Source of the DNA: Platycnemis pennipes
Lineage: Eukaryota > Arthropoda > Insecta > Odonata > Platycnemididae
Direction of reading: 5' to 3'
Length of the DNA: 64,000 bases
NCBI GenBank assembly: GCA_933228895.1
Contig: OW121851.1
Coordinates: forward strand, 127,519,624 to 127,583,623
A program made the translations under genes and the position numbers. This document shows, piece by piece, positions 1-11,762 of the stretch (its first letter is position 1; each line of letters begins with the position of its first letter). The notes under the pieces were generated by a model. It saw only the letters and a list, made by a program, of their open reading frames with translations. It made no database searches and was not told the origin of the DNA.

Positions 1-608
1 CTTCTCCACTTTGATTCTCATTTCATCATATTCAATCCAAATGAATTTCTCTAAGGTCGATTGTAGCATCTCATTATTCAAGCATTCGTCTCTGAGAAAT
101 TGACGTTAGGAGAATTAAATAAGCGTACTTTTAATCGACCTCGGATAAAGTGAGTAAACACGTTTTTGCCAAACTGAGTTAGGATTCTGATTATGGCCCA
201 GGATCCCAACTACAGTCTCGCTTCTATTGCTTAAGTAATAAAATCTCAATTGCGAGTTGAAAAGAGTATACAGTATCTTCTCGATATGGTTCGAAGCGGT
301 GTACACCGTGGTAATACCAGCTTTGCAGGGTGAATCTGCACCAATTTCAGTCGATGTGGAGGTCTTAGGACGGAAGTAGTGGATGAGAGACTGAAGTTGA
401 GGTTGTGAATATGACCCTTAATTTATGAACGCTTCGAAATCCTTAGCTTAAGTTTGCTACCATGTGACCGATGTTCTGCAGTTTGAATGATCTCCTATTT
501 GATTATTGACTTCTGAGCTTATATATGTTTTATTTCACCCAATCAGTGAGTGAAAGACCTAATAACCATCCAGAATCGACTGATAATAACCATAAATATT
601 TGTGAATC
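1..608. other. AT-rich stretch, no gene seen
   Basis: Only short frames broken by stops are present on both strands. I see no repeat family member, tRNA-like box pair or convincing splice-bounded exon. Confidence 0.6.
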
Positions 609-1115
609 AGACTATCTACGCAGCTGAATCGCGGTGTATTGTGGGAAGACAGCCGTCGAATACTCCAGAACTCTCCGGAGAGTGTCTATATCCGTAGAGT
701 GTTGCTTCCCGACGACCAGCTTCGAGCCACGAGATAAACCGTCGGCCGATTGCCGAAAATTGCATCCGAAGCCAGGGTTGTTTTTGGGGGGTAAGTTGGC
801 GCTGTGTTCGCAAGGGGTTTCTTGCGGTTGGCGAGGGACAATAGATAAGAGCCGGGCAACGGCAGAGTTAGGGACGGGTCTTTCCGTTCTGCGGTCTTAC
901 TTGAGGGAAGGCGTCCAAAGTGGGCGGAATGGACGAGGAGGAGGAGGGCGATAAGGAGGTGGGGCAAGTTGGTGAGGGACGACTGCTGGGAGGGGTCACT
1001 CTTACCGTGTGCGGATCCCCGGGCGGCCGGTGACGGGGGTTGGGGGAGGAACTTAACGAGGAGCTATTGGAGGGGAGGGTTCAACGAATGTGGAAAGGGG
1101 GTGGGTTTTACATTC
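609..1115. other. GC-rich, G-skewed patch
   Basis: The base composition rises sharply against AT-rich flanks, with CpG dinucleotides in the first half and G-rich runs on the plus strand between about 780 and 1090. Overlapping open frames occur on both strands here, as expected when stop codons are rare by composition, and none matches a family I know. It could be a CpG-containing regulatory island or an unclassified GC-rich repeat; nothing in the sequence decides this. Confidence 0.4.
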
Positions 1116-1225
1116 ACGTGTACAGATCCGGTTCTATTTGCACCTTTAGTTTGGAGTACATTTGCGAATAACCTGCAAACCACCAGGGGGGTTGTGTTTG
1201 AAACAGTCGAGATTATTTTGGATAC

Positions 1226-1461
1226 GTAACCAAGGAGTCACGTGGTATAAACAAGAATGGCTCGCAAATTTGATGTGTTAAAACCGCTGATTACAACCTC
1301 ATTCCTTGTTTACACTTGTTTTTTTATCTCATTTGTGTGATCTATATTCGGGAGAGATAATAAAAACTCAAGTGAAAACAATTTTTTATAATGTAACGAG
1401 CGATTTAGAGAAATATAATTTGCAAACCATTCGTGTTTATGCCACGTGACTCCTTGGTTAC
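1226..1461. mobile_element. Foldback (MITE-like) element, 236 bp
   Basis: The two ends are inverted copies of each other: the first ~45 bp (1226-1270) match the reverse complement of 1417-1461 with only a few mismatches, and the similarity continues inward, so about 105 bp on each side pair around a short loop. There is no coding capacity. Similar but not identical flanks, TCGAGATTATTTT at 1207 and TCGAGATATTTTC at 1466, may be a decayed target duplication, which would place the ends at about 1220 and 1465. A non-autonomous foldback DNA transposon is the simplest reading; the superfamily is not identifiable. Confidence 0.6.
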
Positions 1462-1667
1462 CTATTCGAGATATTTTCTGAAGATTTCAAACAACTCCCC
1501 AAGAGCGAATTGGCGATAGTAATTCTCCAGATATGTGCAGCTTAAAGATTAGTGGCCACATATAAATATAATTTTTATCAATGTCAATGCTCTTATTTGA
1601 ACTGACTGCGACATTTTTTTAATATTGGGCAAGAAAATAGGCAGCTAATATGTGTTGGTAGATTTAT

Positions 1668-1690
1668 AATATTATTATTATTATTATTTA
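1668..1690. repeat. (ATT)n microsatellite
   Basis: Simple trinucleotide run, slightly interrupted, directly beside the left inverted arm that starts near 1688. Confidence 0.7.
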
Positions 1691-1842
1691 TTTATTGACT
1701 TATAATAATAAAATTTCTGTTGTACTCAAGTAAGCTACCTACAAAACACTTAGCTATTCCGTTGCCAATTTTTCTCACGAAAGGAAAACAAACTGAAATC
1801 ACATCCAGCTGAAAAATATCCAACCGTAGGCTTCAGAGTTTT
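1688..1842 (+). repeat. Left arm of a 1.6-kb inverted-repeat pair
   Basis: This segment is the diverged reverse complement of 3167-3316. Shared landmarks include the AGCTACCTACAAAACAC block and the CATCCAGCTGAA block, in the same order with small indels. The arms are not coding. They may be ends of a foldback element that later received LINE insertions, or two independent inverted copies of one repeat. Confidence 0.6.
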
Positions 1843-1883
1843 CCAGGAAAGCGACTCTGTTATTATAAGCTTTTCATAGATCT

Positions 1884-2165
1884 AGTATTCAACATTCATT
1901 TTGTGGTTTACTGCTTTATTGTAAGGGAATTATTTAGTTACTTGGATTAAATAGCTATATTTTGATAGTATAGTCTTCAGCATCTGATTTTAAAGGAGAC
2001 AGTTCGCCCTAATTCTTCCCTCTCTGGGTATCAATAAATGATAGTCAGTGTAAATTTAAAAATTTAAATTCTATTCTCTGATTAAAATTGCTGCTCTGGT
2101 GAAAGCTCATCCCCCTGCCATCTACCCTTGCGGTGGCTTGGAGGGTAGTATATATATGTGCATGA
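1884..2165 (+). mobile_element. Jockey/CR1-like LINE copy, internally deleted
   Basis: Bases 1884-2009 match 2475-2600 (shared core ACTTGGATTAAATAGCTATA). Bases 2092-2160 are a diverged copy of the conserved LINE 3' tail: a C-rich CCCCCTGCCA block, a CCTTGCGGTGGCTTG hairpin half and GTAGTATATA. The order is the same as in the adjacent copy ending at 3166, so this looks like a shortened copy lacking the coding part. Confidence 0.5.
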
Positions 2166-2474
2166 ATAAGGTGCTGAATGGATGAATATATCTTTGGCAT
2201 ATCTACATCATATCTTTGGCGTATATTTGGCATAATTGGTTACATTAAGGAAAAAGTCGTGGTGCATTATTTGTATTTTAGTTGATCAATTATGTGTTCT
2301 TGAGTCACACAACTCGGTTAGGTTCACGATAGACATAGAAAAATGAGTCAATTAGCACAGTATTGCTAGTATTTTTGATTCAAACGTGTACAAATACTAC
2401 ACATTTTATGAAAACATCTGATTTGCAACCCCGTGCATGATTGTCTCTCTCACTGAAAATACATGAAGTGGTCT

Positions 2475-3166
2475 GGTATTTAACTTTCATTTTTTGATAT
2501 AGGTACTACTTTATTGGAAGAGGATGATTTTCTTACTTGGATTAAATAGCTATATTGTAATAAATTCTTCAATCATTAATGTTAAAGATGAAAGTCCACT
2601 TTAATATTTTTTGTATAAGGCATTGATCGGCAAGATTTGTAAAGGGACAGTACGATAACCTTATTAGCGTAACCAGTCTATTAAATGAATTAAAATGGGA
2701 ATCATTGTCAGGTCGTAGGTTGAAATTTAGACTTAATCTCTTAAAAAATTCCAAGACCATATTTTCAGTGATGAAGTTAAAATATTTTGCGAACCCCAAC
2801 TTACTATGGTAGACTGGACCATAATCACAAAATTAGAGAAATTGATTACCGAACTGACAGATTCAAAATGTCCTTTTTTCCTCGTACAATTAGGGATATG
2901 AATAACGGTAAATATATCCAATACGAGTGTAGGAATGGATAACATTGGTAGCTGCATGTTGGTATGAGGACTTACGACTAACCCAGTTAACAGCATGTTT
3001 TTGCATGTTTACTTTGCTATTTTTATCTTTTTAAATAGTGAAGTATAGAACAATATATAAATACTAATCCTTTTTTATGCATGATATGTAGCTCATTTTT
3101 TGGTGAGAATGCACCCCCTGCCACACACCTTTATGGTTGCTGCCGGGTATTATGTAGATGTAGGTG
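2475..3166 (+). pseudogene. Jockey/CR1-like LINE 3' end (RT C-terminus + 3' UTR)
   Basis: From about 2585 the plus strand reads, across frames, a degraded carboxyl terminus of a non-LTR reverse transcriptase: ARFVKGQYDN, then SVTSLLNELKWESL, RRLKFRLNLL, and later FPRTIRDMNN. These blocks correspond to the intact-order copy at 6.9 kb. Frame changes and stops show it is dead. The coding part is followed by a ~230-bp 3' UTR and the conserved tail with its CCACACACC/GGTTGC hairpin remnant and GTAGATGTAGGTG end. The element ends exactly where the right inverted arm begins. Assignment to the Jockey/CR1 group rests on C-terminal motifs only. Confidence 0.75.
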
Positions 3167-3316
3167 TATTAAAACTCTCAAGCTTATGATTGGATGTTTG
3201 TCATATTCAGCTGGATGAGATTTAAATTTGTTTTCCTCCCGTTAGGGAAATAGGCAACGAAATAGGTGTTTTGTAGGTAGCTTTGCTTGAGTATAGTAGA
3301 AATAAGCTCATAAATC
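3167..3316 (-). repeat. Right arm of the inverted-repeat pair
   Basis: Reverse-complement partner of 1688-1842. It starts at the base after the LINE tail, so the LINE inserted at, or defines, the inner edge of this arm. Confidence 0.6.
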
Positions 3317-3339
3317 GACCACGCGTGCCTCCTATGTCG

Positions 3340-3800
3340 TAAGTACAACCTGGGTGTCCCGTGGAAACTTTGCACGTTCCCCTGTGTGTGGGTGGGACAG
3401 CAAGATACTGGTCGAATTCACGTGGGACGCAATGAAGCAGGGTGGAGGGGAGGGGGGGTCAACGGGGGCTGGGGGAGGCGACCGAGAAGGAGGAAGTCTC
3501 GAGGCAAAAGATGCCGTCGTCTGCAGAGAATTATTCCGCCCCCTCGCCCCAACGCCTTGATTGGGTCGCCTTATCCTCTCCACTTTCCTGGCCTCCCACT
3601 CGATGTACCCCCGAGGGATGTCTCGCTCTTCCGCCCCCCTCCTAGGGGGAGTGGCTGTTGAGGCGTCCATCTCGTCGCAATCTGCCGAGAATTACGGTTC
3701 CCAGTCACCTCTACGAGCGAACGAACGAGCTCCGCCGGTGGTACCTTTCCCTGCTTTCAGATCAGACTGCCTGGAAAATAGTTGCGGCGGTAGTGAAGCC
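3340..3800. other. GC-rich patch
   Basis: This stretch has strong GC content, with a G-run-rich part at 3440-3480 and CpGs up to about 3790. Several overlapping frames on both strands are open by composition and none is recognisable. It is comparable with the patches at 0.6, 11.1 and 45 kb. Confidence 0.4.
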
Positions 3801-4019
3801 TTCATAGCATTCGGGCGTTAAATAAAAAATCGTAATCTTCGAGTAAAGTAATAGCAGTGAATAGATAGCCATTTATGTCGACCCCTTTGTTGCCTTAAGG
3901 TTTTTGTTGTCCATATAAAACGGTGTCTAAATAACAAGGTGAAAAGGAAAAAAAAATAAGTTCTGTTCTTTCCTACTCTCGCCACAAATCTTGACTTCCA
4001 CGTAGTAGTATCGTCCATA

Positions 4020-6890
4020 CCTCAGTTCCATTGTGGAAAATGATCCATTTTAGCTCCTCTTATCATACACTCATACCATCCTCACTGCTTTTATTGAAGT
4101 ACGAATTCATTAGACTTTACTTATTTTACAATATAAATTTGGGGTAATATACTCAACTGATAATTTTCTTCTTGCTTTTTCCCACAATTACACTTCTATA
4201 GCCACAAAAATTCAATTTATAAAAGCTATTGGCTCTCTAAATTTACGTTTTTCTTTACCTATTATCTACCTGCAGTACTTTTTACTTTGCTTATTTTAAA
4301 ATGATAACTCGTCAGTGTTGTTTTCAAGTCAACCATTTCATTTTTCGCTTTTTTTGTTTCTGCCGTAGCAGACGGACCAAAAGTAGGAATCATTCTCCCA
4401 AAAATGTGTTCACTAATGCTAATTACAAATCTTTGTTCCCCCAAATAAAAGACGTTACAACGAATAATTAAGGAGATTAATGACAAGTTTTATGACAAGC
4501 TCAAAAACATTGAAGCAAATAATGTATTGTGCAGTCCCTGGAAACAATGCAAGGGAATGCATTTGTTTTCTGTTGAAAGTTCGGAAGTTAATTTAAAAAA
4601 TATTGTGTAACAGGTTTGAGATTTGACTTACTAAAAAGTGGTGACTTGGAATAATTTGAAGATAACAAATTCAAAATAAGCGTTGGAAGTCGTCATATAC
4701 CAATGTGTAGGGTGTGATCATCGTAGGTGGTGATTGTTTTGGCGCCTCTCGTAGGCCACAATGATTTGACGTCGTCATTGGCAGGCAGTCATTTACACAT
4801 CGGGCACTGGAAACGGCCGCGTCTAAATCCATGGAATTAGAGTGATTGCGGTGCCGTATAATTGACAAAATATCCACCAACTCGGTCCTAGTTCATGTGG
4901 GAAGCCCAAATGGGATTCCCTATTTTCCTTTGAACAGACTCGTGTTGAGTGCATCGCTCCATGCCTTAAGCTGTGCCCCTCCTAGCAGGAAATAGAAGGT
5001 GGGGTGGAAACTTCATGCTAACATTTTTTGTTTTTCATACAAGTGCCTCCGGGTGGTTTTTACCAAAGACGAGAACCATATCAGAACGCTGTGATGCGCG
5101 TGTAAAATTTATAAATTAGTTTTAGTGGTACAAAAAGCAAAAATTTAACTCTAAAAATCATATATATGTGTAACGCATAGAAATTATAGCTTGTATCAGT
5201 CAAATATAGGTTATTATTTGTGATGAGTGAATTGTGAGAGCTTATGTTACTTGCTTAATCAAACTCTAATGGATGATTTTTAAGTACTCCTGTTGTTTTA
5301 AAATTCACTTTTGAAAATGTGCGCAGGAATCCTGCACAGTTCGATGTTTTTCTTTTTTTTTGCTGTTTAGTATTGATGATTACTATAATCTCTGTTAGTG
5401 AGCTTTGACAACATTCATTAAAACTAAGGGTACCTATGTGCATCTATATGTGCAAGTACTAGTGATTTTCTTGCACCACTTAAGTAGTGATATTACATAC
5501 TTTATATCCTACTCGTGTACAAATACCTACTGCTTCAAAAGTGCTAAAGTATAGCCTAAAGATAGGAAAACTGTTACTGTCTGAAGTTAAGAAATAATTT
5601 ATTATAAGTTTTCTGCATAAAATATTCGAGGATCATGACGTGATTGAGGCATTTAACCCTCCATTTTGGTTTTAGTTGCTCCATTGATAGTACCAATGTT
5701 GAGAAAAGATGTTGGAATGAGTAATTAAAAATATATACCTGCATTCCCGGCCGAGTCAAACTTTTTTCTGTTGTGATCTGGCTTGATTCAATCTTCACCA
5801 CCTTCCTTTTGTTAGTCCTTTTATGTGTTACTTTTCCTTATTCTATCCTAGGTATATTTGTATTCGCCTCAGAGCGTGTTTTCGTGCATGAGTGCATATA
5901 GTACGGGATATATTTGTTCATCATCTGGTTAGGTTTATCCCTAAACATTTTGCAAGTGGATTACATGAATTTCATTCTTACTCCTATCTAAATATATTTT
6001 TCTATTTGGAGCTCGTTTATTGAGAAACAGGAAGTAGCGGGTCACGGGATTGTGTTGTTTCTTCAAACGTAACTCTAAAACTGGCGATGCATCGCATGGG
6101 ATGGTTACCGAAATGGGCCCGGGGACTTCATTGCCCTGTGCCTTGCTCTGTCAACACTTCCATTTTGCACACCAAGGTGATTGGACTTCTGCCGTGAAAT
6201 GTACAGTGAAAGTCCTCGTGGCCAATTTTCATGGAGGGTGAACACAGCAGGTCATTTGACTCTCGTAGCGGCAGACTTGGCAACAAGTAAGCAACAGGAT
6301 GTTTTCATGCTCCGTCCGAATGGGCATATCTCCCAGAAACATTGCAGAAATGGTAAACAGCACATGATTGTTGGCAGTAATACGTACGATGAAACGCGTT
6401 CACGTTATCTTCTCGACTTCTCAACGTCATCATTTGAGAGTACTAGAGCTTAATATTTATCTTCGTGCTACATTCATCGCACTCGGGAAAAATATTCTCC
6501 CTTCATGAAGGGAATAAGCAAAGACATCAAAGAGAAGAAATGTTCAATATTAGCTCCTCACGGTTCAGCGTTTTGGGAAAACTTGATATTTGCAATGATG
6601 CGTCTAAACAAAAATTTTATCCACTAAATGGCCAATAGTGAACGATTTCCCTAGGACAATGATCTTGAAGAATTGTTTTAGATTCAGATGCTCATCCTAT
6701 TCTGTGTAGATTATGCTCATCCCGTCATGTACACGAAAATCGCAATTCCCAATGCTCACCTATTTGAATTTGAACGATGTGTGTTGTGCGTATAGTATTT
6801 AATATGCATAATAATGGTCAATCAAAATAATTAATGTTTACTGATAAGTAGCCATTTAGACGACCCTGAATACCTCCCGTGCTCCAACTC
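4020..6890. other. 2.9-kb stretch without recognisable features
   Basis: Short broken frames only; no LINE tail, SINE box pair or long inverted repeat was found on either strand. Confidence 0.5.
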
Positions 6891-6912
6891 TAACGCTAAA
6901 TCTATTTAATAC

Positions 6913-7670
6913 TTAGGCGTCACCATCACTGAAGACATGTCATGGGGGAAGCACATCAGGGAAATATCTAGTGTAGCAAACGGTAGATTACGATTCGTAA
7001 AAAGGGTTATAGGCAAATGTGATGAGAGAGAACGAGAAAGAAGCTATTTTACACTTGTAAGGCCTCATTTAGAATATGCCGCTAGTATATGGGATCCGTA
7101 CGAGGAAGGCATGGTAAAAGAATTAGAGCGTGTGCAAAGGAGATCCGCTAGATTTGTTAAAGGCCGTTATGATAATTATATAAGTGCTACGAGTTTAATA
7201 GAAGAACTAGGATGGAAATTAATATCAGAACGCAGGTTAAAATTTAGGTTAAACCTTGAAGTTAATTCGAAACCGATTTGTTCTCAGATGATGTCAGATA
7301 TATATTAAGAACCCCTGCGTATTATGCTAGGTTTGATCAGATTAACAAGATTAGAGGTAGGTTGTCGTACCGATAAATTTAAATTGTCATTTTTCCCGCG
7401 TACCATAAGAGAGAACAATAGGCAGCGTAGCAAAGGGATAGGTAGGTGAAATATAGTCAGAGTAGTCTGTAGTGCGTGATGCATCTAATAACAACCAATA
7501 ATCCCTCTCTTATTTCGTAGATATTAACCATCTAGCTGCATGTGACCCTATTATCTAGCATGTCTCCATTAAATATCCTAGTTGCATGTCAATAGTACAT
7601 GTTTGGTGATCTTCACCCCCTCCACACACCCTCGTGGTGGCTCGCAGGGTATTACGTAGATGCAGATGCA
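6913..7670 (+). pseudogene. Jockey/CR1-like LINE 3' end, best preserved copy
   Basis: The plus strand encodes the RT C-terminal region. It runs from YLGVTITEDMSWGKHI (near 6913) through RPHLEYAASIWDPYEEG and LERVQRRSARFVKGRYDN to LGWKLISERRLKFRLNL. This is the typical post-catalytic segment of Jockey/CR1-group reverse transcriptases. A frameshift near 7285 moves the frame to DDVRYILRTPAYYARFDQ, and a second near 7350 leads to GCRTDKFKLSFFPRTIREN, then a natural-looking stop at 7447-7449. A ~220-bp 3' UTR and the conserved tail (CCACACACCCTCGTGGTGG hairpin, GTAGATGCAGATG) follow. The RT core is missing: a 5'-truncated dead copy. It serves as the reference for the other fragments. Confidence 0.85.
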
Positions 7671-7810
7671 GATCTCTGGCGATTTCCATGAAATGAATTT
7701 CCCTGGTGGCACCAAACTTGTAAACGGGCAATTTTCTATTTAATACTAATGAATTACTTATGTATGTAGTATTTGATAGGAGGAGAATATTTTTTTTTCC
7801 AAAAGTTCAT

Positions 7811-8089
7811 TACTTAACATTTTTTCAAATTTAATTCCAACTGCCATGCATCACACCAGTTTTCAGTTGCATCTAGGTAAACATTCCAAGATTCTTTATC
7901 ATTTTGGCATTGAATTTCCCAGTACACTACTGCGTCATCGGCAAATAAACGAAGCTTACTTTTTACCACCTTATTGATATTATTTAGGAACAGAAGGAAC
8001 GAGAGTGGACCTTTCACACTGCCCTGTGGCACACCCGAAGTGACTTCAATTGCCTCAGTGGCATGAATATAACAGTAAAAATAGATCAC
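7811..8089 (-). pseudogene. LINE reverse-transcriptase palm fragment
   Basis: The minus-strand frame of 91 codons contains EVTSGVPQGSVKGPLSF followed by LRLFADDAVVYW. SGVPQGS is RT motif 4 and FADD is the catalytic motif 5 with its two aspartates, as in Jockey/CR1-type non-LTR retrotransposons. The motif order, spacing of about 30 residues, and the trailing WNVYLDATENWCDAWQLELN block all fit. The fragment is cut at both ends (no fingers domain upstream, no thumb downstream) and lies opposite in strand to the adjacent C-terminal copies, so it is a separate insertion or a rearranged piece of the same family. Confidence 0.85.
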
Positions 8090-8644
8090 GCGAGGACACT
8101 ATGTATGAGCGAAGAGGAAACTGATGTACTTGGAGATACACCAAGAGAAGTCAGTCTTTCTCTTGCACTCAAAAATATTACTGAATGCTATGTTAAAAAT
8201 ATGGATATTCTTTTTCGGAACAGGCACGAGATTTGTATTCCTATCGGTTAGAGTTCATCTCCTTACTTTCCTATCCGTTGATTTTTCCATTTTGGTTTTG
8301 AGCCCAATTATCAATGGAATTGATTATTTGTACGGATATGTTATTCAGTGTTATTTTTTGTGTTGAAGGATATGCGGGCCTTCTTTCACGCCTTCTAAAC
8401 TAAATGTCTTCATTAGTTTGCGGCTAGTACATTCGCAACGAATGTCGTTTGTATAATCAGCACGAGGCTTTGGGCAGTGCATGAATGAGAACGGCTGTTA
8501 TAGCGACCTGAGAGCCTACGAGTAGGCGATCGCGGCGCGATGAATCCACTTGAAATATACGTCCACTGGGAGGGAGGCTGCGTCCCCTAAACATCCGGCT
8601 CTGCCGACGAAGTTGGGAGCTGGATGCGACGTACACAGCGACTC

Positions 8645-9333
8645 GCTCATCGCACATACGAGATGGGAGATTGGATCCATGTGAGGAAGGTATGATGAAG
8701 GAATTGGAGTGTGTGCAAAGGATATCAGCAATATTTGTCAAAGGTCGTTATGATAATTGTATTAGTGTTCCAAGTTCAATAGAAGAACTAGAATGGACTA
8801 CTATTACGACTACTACTACTAGAATTTAGATTAAAATTACGACTAGAGTTTTATAAGTAAATTGAAGCTGATAAGTTTTCAGATGACGGTATTAATATGT
8901 TAAGAATCTTTACGTATTATATTAGGTTTGATTGGATAAATAATATTAGGGAGGAAGATTGTCGTACTGATTGAAATTGCCATTTTAAAATTTCTGTTTT
9001 GCCGCGTGCCATAAGAAGACAAAATAGAAAGAGATGTTGGTGAAATATTTTATAGTAGTCTGCAGTGCATGAATCATATTTTATCATTGCTTATCTATGC
9101 ATGCTAAGGAAGTAAAGATAGATATATTTAGAAGAAGGTTTCCTTGCCAATGATCACTTTATTACAGTGTAGATACTAATCATCTGGTTGACGCGACCCT
9201 TTAAACTAACATGTCTCCTTGAAGTAGTTGCATTGTAGCTCCTAATTGAATATTATAACTGCATGCTTAGTGATCTTTATCCCAAGCCACACTCCCTCGC
9301 GGTGTCTCGCAGGGCATTACGTGGATATAGATA
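8645..9333 (+). pseudogene. Jockey/CR1-like LINE 3' end, with internal (ACT)n expansion
   Basis: Homologous along its length to the copy at 6913-7670: it begins in the WDPYEEG region, keeps the QRRSARFVKGRYDN region in degraded form, and ends with the tail hairpin CCCTCGCGGTGTC and GTGGATATAGATATA. A trinucleotide run of ACT/ACG units at about 8797-8821 interrupts the LEELGWK segment. Numerous stops and shifts show long decay. Confidence 0.75.
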
Positions 9334-9810
9334 TACATCATCTTCAATCACAAGCGCCGTGCCACCAAGCACAGGAAAGAACTGAAAGTCCGGTCTTCCT
9401 CTGAATGCATCGTCATTAACAGCAAAGAGAACTATTTTGCCATGCATCAACGCCACGAGAGATAGATTCACGCGAGACTTGAAAATATATTATAATGACC
9501 GACATGAAACCGATTCATGCAGTCACTTTTTATAATTAGATCTAAGCTGAGGTAATTTGCCCCGTTTTTTGTAGGTAGAGTTTTTAAGGCAAATGATGGG
9601 TGAACAGATACCTGTTGTCGGCATGACTGTAATCTCAACGAAAGTTACTAAGAAATCCATAATATTAAATCCCATATGACTGACGGAATACCGAATTTAA
9701 AGTGTTCTCTCAACGCAATTTTCAAGTAGGGACAGGGAATACTCGTGCATACGTATTGTCTGTAAAAATAATGCAATGATCGACAAGACCGAAACGTGAC
9801 CATAAAAAAA

Positions 9811-10001
9811 ACAGTATTCAGTGAATGAATAAAGAACAAAGGTCAATTTCGCAATTCCCACAGTTTCTTTTTTATTTTTGCCGCGTTTCAACTCTTCGGC
9901 GTCGTAACTGTGGGTTGTACGAACTTGACCTTTGTTCTTCATTCATTCAAAAGGTGTGTACCACTACATCTCGCCAGATACATTTGAATTTAACAGTATT
10001 C
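9811..10001. mobile_element. Foldback element with possible 10-bp target duplication
   Basis: Bases 9823-9866 and 9905-9948 are inverted copies (about 44-bp arms) around a ~38-bp loop. The sequence AACAGTATTC occurs at both 9810 and 9992 and may be a target duplication. A GAAACGTGAC block beside the left arm and GTTTCAACTC in the loop resemble the GAAAC blocks of the 14.4 and 19.7 kb palindromes, suggesting a Penelope-like terminal repeat. That family assignment is inference. Confidence 0.5.
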
Positions 10002-10464
10002 TGGCTAAGGCATTGCATTTCAAATGTTTCCATCTTTGAATTCTCTGCTGTTGTTATCTTTCATGCTAAAAAGTTTTGTATTTCTGCTGTAAGTATCTAG
10101 ATTTTTCGTTTGGTAGAAAGCACTCGTTGACGGGATTTAATCAACTGAATATTTTCTTCCTGCTCCCTCCATCGCTGGTTATCCAGCTATCCAGATACAA
10201 TACTCATTCTATGGTATAAAGTTGTCTTGTTTTAAATCTAGTTGTATTCCATACTGCATGATATCGAGTGATTCATTTGATCGTATATTATCGTATGATA
10301 TCGATTGAGGCCACAGACTAACGTGCACCGATAAATCTCATCCTACCTTCTACATGTCGCGATGACATATAATATTCTGCAGACGACATATAGCAAATAT
10401 GTATTGTATGTCTCGCATGATATTCATAGATATTTATCCTTAGATAGGTAGTATATGTAAACTT

Positions 10465-10548
10465 TAGTACTTTAGCATGTAATGCATGTTTGATAAAAAT
10501 TCACCTTCTGCACGCTTATGTTGCTTGCAGGGTACACAGTAGACATAG
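10465..10548 (+). mobile_element. LINE 3' tail fragment
   Basis: A lone copy of the conserved tail: GCATGTTTGATAAAAATTCA, a C-poor version of the CCACACACC/GGTTGC hairpin, GCAGGGTACACAGTAGACATAG. It runs directly into the body of another copy at 10549, with no bases in between that I can assign. Confidence 0.6.
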
Positions 10549-11018
10549 TATCAGAATTAATGGAAAATTTCGGCTGGAAATCAGTATCAGATCGTAGGTT
10601 AAAGTACAGATTACATCTCTTGAAGTACTTTAAAATGCATAGCTTTGCTGACGATATTAGATATATGTTAAAACTGTATATTATGCTAGGTTCGACCAAT
10701 TAAATGAGATTAGAAGGATAGATTGACGTACCGATAGATTCAAAAGGTCTTATTTTTGCCGTCTCTATTAATAAAACACACTAGGCAGCATAGCAAAGGG
10801 GTAGGTCGGTGAAATATTGCTAGAGTAGTCTGTAGTGCATGATGCATGTATGAACACAATATAATCCCTTTACTACTATGTAGATACTAACCATCTGGAT
10901 ACATGTGACCCTATTTTCTTACATGTTTCCATGTAGTAGCCTAGTTGCATGTTTGGGTTCCATCTCCTGCCTTACACCCTCGCGGTGGCTCACAGGCTGT
11001 TGCGTAGATGTAGATGCA
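10549..11018 (+). pseudogene. Jockey/CR1-like LINE 3' end
   Basis: The frame reads VSELMENFGWKSVSDRRLKY and continues to HLLKYFKMHSFADDIRYML, which parallels the LIEELGWKLISERRLKFRLN and FSDDVRYIL blocks of the 6.9 kb copy. Then come degraded CRTDRF and FPRTI segments, the 3' UTR and the tail (CCCTCGCGGTGGCTC, GTAGATGTAGATGC). It is 5'-truncated exactly at the end of the preceding tail, giving a chimeric 61-codon open frame across the joint that is not a real gene. Confidence 0.75.
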
Positions 11019-11079
11019 TAGCTGTATATATTGCACATGCCTATACTTCCACGATGACGGGCATCTGTAAACTCTAGTG

Positions 11080-11500
11080 GCTAGCGTAAGGGGGGTAAAA
11101 ACCGCGGGGCCTTCTCTTCGTTATTTTACGTCGGTGAGGGGATGCTGGGAGTGGAAAAGTTAAACAACGCGCGTCGATTGATGGAGCGCACCCTCTCAAT
11201 TGGGGCCCCTCTCCCTTCATTTGTTTCCGCCCCCATTCTCCCGGAGCGAAGAGGGTCTTTGAGTGGGAGGACCGCAGTTTTCGGGGCCCGGCGGTGGGGC
11301 GGGAAAGGTCGCCTGCCACCAGGGGGTCATCGCTTGGGTTGCGGAAGTTGGAGGGAGACTTTGTGGTCTCGCGTCCTCTCTCGGAAAGGCCCCAAAACAG
11401 GGAGTCGTATTAGGGCCGGGAATTGGGGGAGGAAGGATTTCGAGGCGTGGGCAGAGTTAGGACCCCCTTCGGGGCGGTAGGGCCGATGGGAATGACGGGA
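11080..11500. other. GC-rich patch
   Basis: GC-rich with several CpGs and G-runs on the plus strand. Open frames on the plus strand (for example 11142-11480) overlap each other and have a composition-driven G/R/P bias; I recognise none. Confidence 0.4.
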
Positions 11501-11762
11501 AATTTTTCATTCCCTCGTCAGATATGGGAAAAGTTCGGAGGCAGTTAAATTCTTTGATTGCTTCAAGATCGTCTTTCTTAAGCAAAGAGGATGTAGCTTT
11601 CGTTTCAGTCGTCATTTTCTTTTCCTTTAGTGCTCTTACTGGATTGTCAATGCCAGAACCACAGAGCTCGGTGCGAAGGTGGATTTTGTTTGCGTGGGTG
11701 AAACTCGCGTGAGAGGAGAGAGGAGGACAAAACCAACGTTGAACTAAGGAAACAAAAACTTG

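Noticed and set aside
10518..10703. 61-codon frame starting in a LINE tail
   Set aside because: It crosses the joint between two LINE copies and is a by-product of the fusion.
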